Part shown: positions 53,905 to 62,140 of the stretch, in pieces | Numbering within the stretch: position 1 is the stretch's first letter | How the letters are laid out: each line of letters begins with the position of its first letter | Assembly (NCBI GenBank): GCA_009837395.1 | Contig: VXTP01000043.1 | Coordinates: forward strand, 392,936 to 456,935 | DNA length: 64,000 nt | Direction of reading: 5' to 3' | From: Gemmatimonadota bacterium | GTDB lineage: Bacteria > JAAXHH01 | Position numbers and translations under genes: made by a program | Notes under the pieces: generated by a model | The model's input: only the letters and a program-made list of their open reading frames with translations | The model's database searches: none | What the model was told of the DNA's origin: nothing

Positions 53905-54891
53905 ATGCGGCACAGGATCCTCGGCAAGACCGGCATTCGGGTCAGCGAGATCGGAATGGGCGGACTGTTTGTCTCATCCCATGGCTCGGACCGGACCGAG
54001 GGCATTCGGGCGGTACGGCGGGGACTGGAACTCGGTATAAACTACATAGACACGGCGCCTTCGTACCGCGATTCCGAGGAGGTGATGGGGCTGGCCCTGG
54101 ATGGGGTGACGCAGCCCTTCATCCTTTCGACCAAGCTCGGTGGGCGGCCTCAACCTTTCGATCCCAGGGACCCGGACCAGTTGCGCCGGTCTGTGGAGAC
54201 CAGCCTGGAACTATTGAAGAGAGACGAGATCGACATACTCATGATCCACGAACCGGACCGCCCCGGCCAGTACGACTGGTTTGCGGACTGGGAACGTTTT
54301 CACGGTCCCGTGTGCGAGCTGCTCGAGGCGCTGAAGTCCGAAGGCGTGATCCGGTACACCGGCCTGGGCGGCACCACGGCGTATACACTGCCCGCCATCA
54401 TGGCGACCGGCGCGTACGACGTCGTGCTTACGGCGTTCAACTACAGTCTGCTCTGGCAGGAAGCGGTCCACGCGGTGCTTCCCGAGGCGGAAAAGCAGCA
54501 CATGGGGGTTGTCGTGGGATCCCCCCTGCAACAGGGGGCGCTTTCCGCGTGTTTCACGGAACAGGTGGAGCGCGGGGCGCCCTGGTTGTCACCGCCCCGG
54601 CGCACGCAGTTCAAACGGCTGTACGCCCTGGTGGAGGAGCTGGATATGCCCCTGCCGGAACTCGCGATCCGCTGGGTGTTGTCCAACCCCGCCGTCTCCA
54701 CAGTTCTGTCCGGATCAAGGTCGGTCGAGGAGGTCGAGCAGAACGTCGGTTACGTGGCGTCGGGGCCGCTCCCGGCGGCGGTCCTGGACCTGGTGCAGGA
54801 GATCGCGGACATGGTGCCCTTCAGGCCTTTCGAGGAACCCTTCGGCCTGCCCTTCACACGCGTCTACCGGGGGCCCGGCTTGGCGCGGTAG
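53905..54891 (+). CDS. Aldo/keto reductase
   Basis: A 328-residue NAD(P)H-dependent carbonyl reductase. The catalytic tetrad is seen in NYIDTAPSYRDSEEVMG (Asp and Tyr), LSTKLGG (Lys) and ILMIHEPDRP (His). RWVLSNPAVSTVLSGSRSVE near the C-terminus binds the cofactor. GGAGG precedes the ATG. The layout resembles the aldose 1-dehydrogenase/L-fucose-type AKR branch, but the substrate is not determined. Confidence 0.93.
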   Translation: MRHRILGKTGIRVSEIGMGGLFVSSHGSDRTEGIRAVRRGLELGINYIDTAPSYRDSEEVMGLALDGVTQPFILSTKLGGRPQPFDPRDPDQLRRSVETSLELLKRDEIDILMIHEPDRPGQYDWFADWERFHGPVCELLEALKSEGVIRYTGLGGTTAYTLPAIMATGAYDVVLTAFNYSLLWQEAVHAVLPEAEKQHMGVVVGSPLQQGALSACFTEQVERGAPWLSPPRRTQFKRLYALVEELDMPLPELAIRWVLSNPAVSTVLSGSRSVEEVEQNVGYVASGPLPAAVLDLVQEIADMVPFRPFEEPFGLPFTRVYRGPGLAR

Positions 54892-54893
54892 AC

Positions 54894-54911
54894 CGCAACG
54901 AACCGGTTGCG
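54894..54911. terminator. Hairpin between convergent aldo/keto reductase and tolC
   Basis: CGCAAC, loop GAACCG, GTTGCG lies just after the reductase stop and directly against the tolC stop. No T-run follows on either strand, so bidirectional termination is only suggested by position. Confidence 0.4.
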
Positions 54912-56264
54912 TTACCGGTCATCCGATCGATCGTCCATCATACCCAGGACATTCCGAAGGTTCGCGGCGGCCGTGGCGTAGTCGTACTTCGCCGTAACGT
55001 GATCGGTCTCGGCCTGTTTCAGCACGAACTGGGCGTCGATAAGCTCGAGTTGGGTGCTGACGCCGCCCTCGTATTGCACCTGCGCGATGGACAGGCCGCG
55101 GCTGGCCAGTTCGACGGCCTCCTCGCCCGCCCTTACGCGTTCCGACGCCTCCACTACATTGAGCACGGCCTCGGTGACGTCCACCTCGATCTGCTTCCCG
55201 AGCTGGCGTTCGACGTAACGCGACAGCTCATAGTCCGCCTCGGCCTGCATGATACGGCCCGAGTTCTGCCTCCCGTCGAAGACCGGGATCGATACGTTGA
55301 TGAGCGTGTTCCAGCTCCGGGAGAAGTCGTTGAACCCGATCGACTTGAAACCGGGGTCGTTCACCTGGGCCTGCATCAGGTATCCCGCGGAAAGTGAAAC
55401 GTCGAGTCCGTTTTCTCCACGGGCAAGGCGGATCGCCGCATCGTTCATCGTGGTCTGCAACCGGGCGGCTTTCAGGTCCGATCGGTTCGAAAGTGCCTGG
55501 TCCACGGCCGTTTCGATGTCCTCCGGCAAGCCGAATACGTCTACGTCGAGGCTGCCGGTACACCGTATACGCGCCTGCCGGGGCAGCCCGATCAGGCGCT
55601 TTAAGTCCGCTTTCGCGATCGCGAGCCGGTTCCTTGCCTGGGTGACCGGCGGGAGGGCGTTGGTCACTTCCACCCGGGCCCTGAGTACGTCATAGTCCGA
55701 TACCGTCCCGGCTTCGTAAAACCGCTGTACGCCTTCGTACTGGGCCTCGGCACGGTCATAGGCCGCCGTGGTGACCTCCAGCGTGGCTTCGGCCAACAGG
55801 ACATCGTAGTACCCGTCGTGGATCTGGTGCACGATGTTTCCTCGCATCCGGTCCGTGTTGGATGCCGAAATCCGCTGGTAGTAACGCGCGATTCTCAGGC
55901 CGACGCCGACCTGTCCGCCCCGATAGATGGTCTGGGAAAGATCGAGTCCGAAGTTGATTACGTTGTCGGTGCCTACTTTGAAGGTCTGGCCGCCGAAATT
56001 AAACTCCGGAAGGGCCCAGTTCCGGGTGATGGTGCTGCTGAAGTCGAGCTTGGGCAGCGCTTCGGAATACGCTTCCCGCACGCGCGCCCGGGCACGGTCT
56101 TCCTCCACCCTGGTGCTCAGCAGGGCTTCGTTGTTCCTGAGCGCAAGCTCGACGGCCCGGTCGAGCGTAAGCACGATCTCGTCGTCCTGCTGGGCAGACG
56201 AGGGAAGTGCGACGCCGGCCGCTATGGCGATCGACACCACTGCGTTTATCACGGTGCGAATCAT
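54912..56264 (-). CDS. TolC family outer-membrane channel protein
   Basis: A 450-residue outer-membrane export channel. A signal peptide ends near ALPSSAQ. Two repeated helical regions carry the TolC pattern: LRNNEALLSTRVEEDRARAR and LSNRSDLKAARLQTTMNDAA, each followed by beta strands. The ATG at 56262-56264 (GGAGG five bases upstream) gives a clean signal peptide; a longer start at 56300 would overlap the pump stop. It is the third gene of the efflux operon after the fusion protein and the RND pump. Confidence 0.92.
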   Translation of the reverse strand: MIRTVINAVVSIAIAAGVALPSSAQQDDEIVLTLDRAVELALRNNEALLSTRVEEDRARARVREAYSEALPKLDFSSTITRNWALPEFNFGGQTFKVGTDNVINFGLDLSQTIYRGGQVGVGLRIARYYQRISASNTDRMRGNIVHQIHDGYYDVLLAEATLEVTTAAYDRAEAQYEGVQRFYEAGTVSDYDVLRARVEVTNALPPVTQARNRLAIAKADLKRLIGLPRQARIRCTGSLDVDVFGLPEDIETAVDQALSNRSDLKAARLQTTMNDAAIRLARGENGLDVSLSAGYLMQAQVNDPGFKSIGFNDFSRSWNTLINVSIPVFDGRQNSGRIMQAEADYELSRYVERQLGKQIEVDVTEAVLNVVEASERVRAGEEAVELASRGLSIAQVQYEGGVSTQLELIDAQFVLKQAETDHVTAKYDYATAAANLRNVLGMMDDRSDDR

Positions 56265-56296
56265 GCTATCCTCCAGCTTAACTCTCCGGCTTACGG

Positions 56297-59200
56297 TCAT
56301 ACTGCTGGTACGGGCTGCTCCACGCCGGTCACGTCGTCCCGCCCGCTTTCTTCCTCTGCCTTCGCTGCCCTGTCACCCCGTTCGGTCCATCCCGATACGA
56401 AGTCGTACATGACGGGAACCACGACCAGGGTCAGCACCGTGGCTATGGCCAGTCCGAAGATCACGGCCACGCCCATGGGACCCCACCACTGCGAGCTTTC
56501 CCCACCGATTTCGAGCGTGAGCGTCATGAAATTGAAGCTGAACCCGGTGGTCAGGGGAATAAGGCCGAGAATCGTCGTCATCGCCGTCAAAAGGACCGGC
56601 CGCAGCCGGGTCACCCCGCCCTGGACGATCGCTTCCCTTCTCCGCAGGCCGCGGTTTCGTAGCTTCCTTATGTAGTCGATCAGCACGATGGCGTTGTTGA
56701 CGACCACCCCGGCCAGGCTGATGACCCCGATTCCGGTCATGATGATGCCGAAAGGCGTGGCCGTCACGATCAGTCCCAACAGGACGCCGATCAGTGACAA
56801 CACCACGGACATCATGATGATGAAGGGCATGGTGACGGAATTGAACTGAGTGACGAGCACGAGCGTGATCATGATCAGGGCGATGAAAAAGGCCCTGGAC
56901 AGAAAGTCGGTCGCTTCCTCCTGCTCGACGTTCTCACCGGCGTACCGAATGGCGTATCCCTCGGGCAGATCGAGATCCGCCAGGGTGGCCTGCACCTCCG
57001 CGAGCACATCGTTCGCGAGCCGGCCTTCCACGTCGCCTTCGATAGTCAGCACGCGTTCCTGGTCCTTCCGCTTGATGGACCCCACGCCGCCGGCCACGCG
57101 AGTCCGCGCCAGGGTGCTCAGCGAGACCAGTTCGTCTTCATGGATGATATGTATGCGTTCCAGGTCGGCAAACGTGGCCCGCTCGGGTTCGGCGAACCGG
57201 ACTACGATGTCGTATTCTTCCTCACCGACCCGGTACTTGGAGGCTTCCGTGCCGTTTATGGCGGTGCGCACCGCCCGTGCGATCTCGGCCGTGTTCATTT
57301 CCAGCAGGGCGGCCTGTTCGCGGTCGATTTCGACTTTCAGTTCAGGCTTGCCCGAATCGTAGTCGTCCTTGAGGTCTACCAGGCCCGGGATGTTCTCGAT
57401 GCGCAGCATCACCTGGTCGGCCAGCCCGCCGAGTACGACGAAATCATCCCCCACGATTTCGATATTGACGGGCGCCGCGGTGGGCGGACCGGGCTGCGGG
57501 GTGATGATTTCCACGTCGGCGCCGATGAGACGTTCCATCCGCCGCCGGATCATCTCCACCGTTTCGAAAGAGGACTGCGCCCTGTCCTGCCGTTCAAAAA
57601 GGTCGACGATGATCCGCGACCTGTGGGGCGTTCCACCACCGCCGCCGCCGCCGGGATTCTGGGAATCCGAGGCCGCTCCCACGCTGGCGACGTACTGGTT
57701 CATGTCGGGCACGTTCTGTATGTAATCCTCCGCCTCCCGGACCACGCCGTCGGAGACGTCCAGCTGGGTGCCGATCGCCGTGTTTACGTCGATGTAAGCC
57801 TGGTTCGGTTCGGTCTCCGGGAAAAACTCGACGCCTTTGCCGATCAACCCGTAGAGCACGATCATACCGACGAGCACACCGCAGGTGACGAACATGACCG
57901 GTGCCCTGTGACCCAGCGCCCACATGAGAAACCGGCTGTACCGCCCGCGCAGGGATATCAACCACTTCTGGTCCTTCCGGGCCGTATTTACGGTGAGCAG
58001 CACGGAACAGACCGTGGGATTGATGATGAGGGCGACGAAAAGCGAGGCGGACAGGGTGATGATCAGCGTGGCCGGGAGGTAGCTCATGAAATCGCCGATG
58101 ATGCCCGGCCAAAACAGCATGGGGGCGAAGGCGCACAGCGTGGTGAGGGTGGAGGTGCAGACCGGCACGGCCACTTCGCCCACGCCTTCACGGGCGGCGC
58201 GGACCAGGGGCCTGCCTTCCTCGCGGTGGCGGTAGATGTTCTCGACGATGACGATGGCGTTGTCCACCAGCATGCCGAGGGCCAGGATCAGGCTGAAGAG
58301 CACGATCATGTTCAGGGTGTAGCCCAGGATGTCTAGCACGATGAAGGAGATCAGCATGGACAGCGGAATCGCTATGGCCACAAATAGCGCGTTGCGCACG
58401 CCCATAAACATGAACAGCACGCAGACCACGAGGATCAGGCCCGAGATGATATTGTTCTCCAGGTCGCTTACCATGGAACGGATGTCCTTGGACTGGTCTG
58501 CCAGGACCGCCAGGTTTACCGTCTGCGGCAACCGCCCCCGTTCTTCCTCCAGCAATGCCTTCACGGCGTCGGCGATCTGGATCAGGTTTTCCCCGCTGCG
58601 TTTCTGTACGTTCAGGGTAACACAGGGCAGACCGTTCAGCCGGGCGAAGGAGGTTTCTTCCTTGAAACCGAACCGGACCTCCGCCACGTCCGCGATGGAG
58701 ATGGGTTGCCGATTACGGGTCTCGACCACCAGCGTCCCGATCTCTTCCGGTGTCGTGAATTCGCCGGGGACCCTGACGGCGTACCGCAAGGTTCCGGTCT
58801 TGATCGATCCGCCGGGCATATTCAGGTTTTCCTGGCGAATCGTTTCGATGATGTCATCGAGCTCAAGTTCGTAGTATACCAACCGGTCCGGATCGACGTT
58901 TACCTGGACTTCCCGTTCCAACCCGCCGGCGACCGTTACATCCAGCACGCCCGGGATCTGTTCGATCCGCTGCTCCAGGTCCTCCGCGATGTCTTTCAGC
59001 GTTACGAGGCTGTGGGTTCCTGCGACGTTGATCACGAGAATGGGGATGTCGTCGAAATTGATCTCCTGGATGGTGGATTCCTCCGCGTCTTCCGGGATCT
59101 CGGACCGCGCGATGTCGACCTCTTCACGCACCTTTTGGAGCGCATTGTTGATGTCGACGTCGGTTTCGAATTCGATGACGACCGTCGAGATCCCCTCGCT

Positions 59201-59467
59201 GGAGGTAGAGGTGATCACCTTCACGTTGGACAGTTCTTCGAGATGCTTTTCGATCGGCTGGGTAACGAGGTTCTCGATGTCCGCGGGAGCCACGCCGAAA
59301 TAGGGGGTGGCGACAAAGACGATCGGTATAGTGATCGAGGGGGTGGATTCGCGGGGCAGAGACAGGTAGGACATGAAGCCGAGGAGGATGACGGCCCCGG
59401 TCAAGACGAAGATGCTGATTTTGTTTTTGATCGCCAGGTCAGAGACTTTCAAGTACGGATACTCCAA
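56297..59467 (-). CDS. RND efflux pump inner-membrane transporter (AcrB/MdtB family)
   Basis: A 1056-residue proton-driven exporter with twelve membrane segments in two halves and two large periplasmic loops. Features are SLPRESTPSITIPIVFVATP at the N-terminus, LALGMLVDNAIVIVENIYRH in segment 4 (proton-relay aspartates) and GGVTRLRPVLLTAMTTILGL near the C-terminus. A glycine-rich loop (GGGGGG near residue 620) is unusual. Its substrate range is unknown. It follows the fusion-protein gene by 30 bp. Confidence 0.95.
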   Translation of the reverse strand: MEYPYLKVSDLAIKNKISIFVLTGAVILLGFMSYLSLPRESTPSITIPIVFVATPYFGVAPADIENLVTQPIEKHLEELSNVKVITSTSSEGISTVVIEFETDVDINNALQKVREEVDIARSEIPEDAEESTIQEINFDDIPILVINVAGTHSLVTLKDIAEDLEQRIEQIPGVLDVTVAGGLEREVQVNVDPDRLVYYELELDDIIETIRQENLNMPGGSIKTGTLRYAVRVPGEFTTPEEIGTLVVETRNRQPISIADVAEVRFGFKEETSFARLNGLPCVTLNVQKRSGENLIQIADAVKALLEEERGRLPQTVNLAVLADQSKDIRSMVSDLENNIISGLILVVCVLFMFMGVRNALFVAIAIPLSMLISFIVLDILGYTLNMIVLFSLILALGMLVDNAIVIVENIYRHREEGRPLVRAAREGVGEVAVPVCTSTLTTLCAFAPMLFWPGIIGDFMSYLPATLIITLSASLFVALIINPTVCSVLLTVNTARKDQKWLISLRGRYSRFLMWALGHRAPVMFVTCGVLVGMIVLYGLIGKGVEFFPETEPNQAYIDVNTAIGTQLDVSDGVVREAEDYIQNVPDMNQYVASVGAASDSQNPGGGGGGGTPHRSRIIVDLFERQDRAQSSFETVEMIRRRMERLIGADVEIITPQPGPPTAAPVNIEIVGDDFVVLGGLADQVMLRIENIPGLVDLKDDYDSGKPELKVEIDREQAALLEMNTAEIARAVRTAINGTEASKYRVGEEEYDIVVRFAEPERATFADLERIHIIHEDELVSLSTLARTRVAGGVGSIKRKDQERVLTIEGDVEGRLANDVLAEVQATLADLDLPEGYAIRYAGENVEQEEATDFLSRAFFIALIMITLVLVTQFNSVTMPFIIMMSVVLSLIGVLLGLIVTATPFGIIMTGIGVISLAGVVVNNAIVLIDYIRKLRNRGLRRREAIVQGGVTRLRPVLLTAMTTILGLIPLTTGFSFNFMTLTLEIGGESSQWWGPMGVAVIFGLAIATVLTLVVVPVMYDFVSGWTERGDRAAKAEEESGRDDVTGVEQPVPAV

Positions 59468-59497
59468 TGGATGTGTGAGGCGAACAGGGTCACCGGG

Positions 59498-60565
59498 CTA
59501 CATCCCTTCGTTTCTGACCTGAATGGATTCACCGTTGACCAGGTTCCGGTGGCCCACGACGATCAGGGAATCACCGACCGACAGTCCGTTGGTGACCAGG
59601 ACCTGGTCGCCCGAAGTCGAACCCAGTGCGACCGGTACGGACCGGGCGACGTTCTGATCCGCCAGGAATACGATCCGCCCCCGGTCGGTGTCGATTACGG
59701 CGTCCTGGGGGATGACGATAGCTTCCGGTATGTTGTCTTTGACGACGCGGATGGTGACGGCCATTTCGGGTTTGAGTCGGTGCGCCGGATTGTCCAGTAT
59801 GATTTCGAACGGTACGGTGCGGCTGTCCGGGTCCAGCGTCGTGCCGATATAGGAGATGTCCGCTTCCAGGGTGAGGTCCGGATAAGCGGGAAACGTCAGG
59901 GTAGCCCGCGTGCCGTCGGCGACGTGTTGCAGATGCCGTTCTGGGACACCGGCCACGATCTTGACCCGGTCGATCTCCACCAGGTCCACGAACTCCGCAC
60001 CGGGTGCGGCCAGTTCGCCCACCTCGAGACTGCGGCTGTCCACCACGCCGGAGATCGGCGCCCGGATGATCGTCTTGCTCAGGTAGGTCTGGGCCTGCTG
60101 ATGCCGCGCGAGATTTATATCATGGCGATACTTGGTGTCGAGGTATACGGATTCCGCCAGGGCTTTCTGCTCCAACAGCCGTTTCTGGTTGCGCAGGGTC
60201 AGGCCGCTGGCGTTCACGGCTGCTTCGGCCTCGTCCGCGGCTGCCTTGAGCAGCTCGTCGTCCAAACGGGCCAGCACGGCATTCTGTCGCACAGACTCGC
60301 CCTTTTCGACCTCGATGCGCTCAACCAGACCGGTCGCTTCGATACTCACCACGACGCGCCGGACCGGCTTGACCTCGCCCACCAGCCTCAGGTGATTAAC
60401 AAACTCCCGAGGCTCGACCACCCGGGTCACCACGTTTACAGACCGCGTCTCCTCCACGGCGGACGCTTCGTTGGCGGCACTGCCGCTTTCACTGCAGCCC
60501 GCGGCCGCCAATACGACCGCAGTACATACGGCCGAACCCAACCAGTGCCTGGCGCGGTTGATCAT
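59498..60565 (-). CDS. RND efflux membrane-fusion lipoprotein
   Basis: Periplasmic adaptor linking the RND pump to TolC, about 355 residues. The ATG at 60563-60565 gives a signal peptide with lipobox LAAAGC (C24), so it is a lipoprotein. Barrel and lipoyl motifs include VVSIEATGLVERIEVEKGES, IIRAPISGVVDSRSLEVGE and RLKPEMAVTIRV. It is the first gene of the pump operon, transcribed divergently from the glycosyltransferase gene across a 281 bp intergenic region with no other clear gene. Confidence 0.93.
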   Translation of the reverse strand: MINRARHWLGSAVCTAVVLAAAGCSESGSAANEASAVEETRSVNVVTRVVEPREFVNHLRLVGEVKPVRRVVVSIEATGLVERIEVEKGESVRQNAVLARLDDELLKAAADEAEAAVNASGLTLRNQKRLLEQKALAESVYLDTKYRHDINLARHQQAQTYLSKTIIRAPISGVVDSRSLEVGELAAPGAEFVDLVEIDRVKIVAGVPERHLQHVADGTRATLTFPAYPDLTLEADISYIGTTLDPDSRTVPFEIILDNPAHRLKPEMAVTIRVVKDNIPEAIVIPQDAVIDTDRGRIVFLADQNVARSVPVALGSTSGDQVLVTNGLSVGDSLIVVGHRNLVNGESIQVRNEGM

Positions 60566-60707
60566 CGATGCCTGCTCCTTCGCAATTGCTCGTATTCCAC
60601 GTATAGTTATCAAGTATTGAACTGTTTCATTTGACAACGGGCACGGGGCAATGGTTTCCATTATCTCTGCAAATTGCCGTGTACCGTTTCCGACGGCCAA
60701 CCCCGAC

Positions 60708-60736
60708 TTGCCGGGTCGGCCGAAATAACGTAATAT
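60708..60736 (+). promoter_or_regulatory. Putative promoter of the glycosyltransferase gene
   Basis: TTGCCG (60708-60713), 17 bp spacer, TAATAT (60731-60736) in the divergent gap. Weak match; the pump operon promoter on the other strand was not resolved. Confidence 0.35.
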
Positions 60737-60846
60737 CAGGACATCCTGTCAAGTACATCTATACAAAAGTGGACGGGGTGTCATTCAATAAAACCGCGGT
60801 CGATTCCATCGCCAGGGAACCACGCCGCCTACCGCGTCGTAATGCC

Positions 60847-62097
60847 ATGTGGAAACCGATCAACAACATCGCGTACCGGCTCTACTTCGCGTACCGGAAC
60901 CGGATATCGCGCCGTAAAAACAGGCGATGGGCGGTTCGCGTTGCACGGACGACGGACTCGGAACCCAGACCCGTGCTATACGTGGCATGGGGAAGGATCG
61001 GAGACGTGGTCCTGGCCACCGGGCATATCAAGCGGATGCGACGGTGGTTTCACCCCAATCCGGTCTGGTTCCTGGGAAGGTCCCGCGTAAGGCCGCTCGT
61101 CGAACCGCACGTGGACGCCTTCCTGCCGTTCCCCGAACCGGCCGCAAACCGAACCGGATCCGGCGTCGAACCGGCCGCAAACCGAACCGGATCCGGCGTC
61201 GAACCGGCCGCATCGCTCGAAGGGATCGCGGACCGGTCGTTCCGATGCGTCATCGCGGACATCCACACGTTCTACGGCGGACTCTTCGCCCTGGATGCCG
61301 TGCTAGCCGCCGTGCGGGCGGACCGCAGGTTCGTCTACGAAGGATACCATCTCGGCGAAGACCTCGCGCCGGAAAGGCCCTATCCGGCCGGGTTCGAGGT
61401 CGTGCCGAAGTTCGAGGACGGTGATGGCGGGGGAAAGGACAGTGCCCCATGCCATCTACTGCATCACAACGCCCATTACATCCGACGCGTGCTGGAGCAC
61501 TGTGGTGTCGAAACGGATGACGGGGAAGCGTGGCGGCCGGAACTGGATCACGTCGGATCGGGAGCTGACGCATGCCGCCGTTTCGGGCTCGAACCCGGGG
61601 AGTTCGTGGTGTGGCAACCCCTCAGCGACAATCGGAGGAAGGATTACCCACCGGCGCGGTGGGCGGAGACGATCCGTGCGTTCCCTGAAATGCAGTTTGT
61701 CGCACTGGTCGAGCCCGGCAGAGCCGGCGAAGTCAGCCGGACTTTGCCTCCAGGCGTTCGCTTGATCGAAACCTCATTGACCGTCGTGATGAAGCTGATA
61801 CGGGAGGCGCGCCTGTTCGTCGGACCGGACTCGGGACTGAGCCATATCGCGACGGTCATGGGAACACCCACGGTATGTGTCTGTCCGGACAGCCACCTCG
61901 GGTACTTTTTTCCCTATCCGGAAAGCTACGGATTCAGGAATCTGTATACCGTCTCGCATCCGGACTACCTGACGTGCCGGGGTTGTTTCATGACCTGCCG
62001 GCACGAACCCCTCACATCGACGGTCACCCGGGGCGCCCTCTGCCTTCGCACATTGCCTTCCCGGCTGGTCATCGAGGCCATCCGGTCCGCGTTGTAG
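60847..62097 (+). CDS. Glycosyltransferase family 9 (heptosyltransferase-like)
   Basis: A GT9 enzyme of about 416 residues, probably adding heptose or a related sugar to lipopolysaccharide core or another glycan. The N-terminal RPVLYVAWGRIGDVVLATGH is the LPS-heptosyltransferase-type loop, and ARLFVGPDSGLSHIATVMGTPTV-like residues with GPDSGLSHIA bind the nucleotide sugar. The start is uncertain: ATG at 60847 matches the domain start, but the frame is open to 60631. Two identical 11-residue tandem repeats (EPAANRTGSGV) interrupt the protein near residue 100. Confidence 0.85.
   Translation: MWKPINNIAYRLYFAYRNRISRRKNRRWAVRVARTTDSEPRPVLYVAWGRIGDVVLATGHIKRMRRWFHPNPVWFLGRSRVRPLVEPHVDAFLPFPEPAANRTGSGVEPAANRTGSGVEPAASLEGIADRSFRCVIADIHTFYGGLFALDAVLAAVRADRRFVYEGYHLGEDLAPERPYPAGFEVVPKFEDGDGGGKDSAPCHLLHHNAHYIRRVLEHCGVETDDGEAWRPELDHVGSGADACRRFGLEPGEFVVWQPLSDNRRKDYPPARWAETIRAFPEMQFVALVEPGRAGEVSRTLPPGVRLIETSLTVVMKLIREARLFVGPDSGLSHIATVMGTPTVCVCPDSHLGYFFPYPESYGFRNLYTVSHPDYLTCRGCFMTCRHEPLTSTVTRGALCLRTLPSRLVIEAIRSAL
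61135..61212. repeat. 33 bp tandem repeat inside the glycosyltransferase gene
   Basis: Two identical 33 bp units (61135-61167, 61168-61200) plus the first 12 bp of a third keep the reading frame and insert EPAANRTGSGV twice. This is a recent in-frame duplication. Confidence 0.95.
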
Positions 62098-62102
62098 TTT
62101 TC

Positions 62103-62140
62103 CCGCGTCACAGTTCGGCGGCCGCGTCACAATTCGGCGA
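62103..62140. repeat. 19 bp direct duplication at the esterase stop codon
   Basis: CCGCGTCACAGTTCGGCGG (62103-62121) is followed by CCGCGTCACAATTCGGCGA (62122-62140). The TGA of the minus-strand esterase lies within the second copy, 30 bp after the glycosyltransferase stop. Confidence 0.85.
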
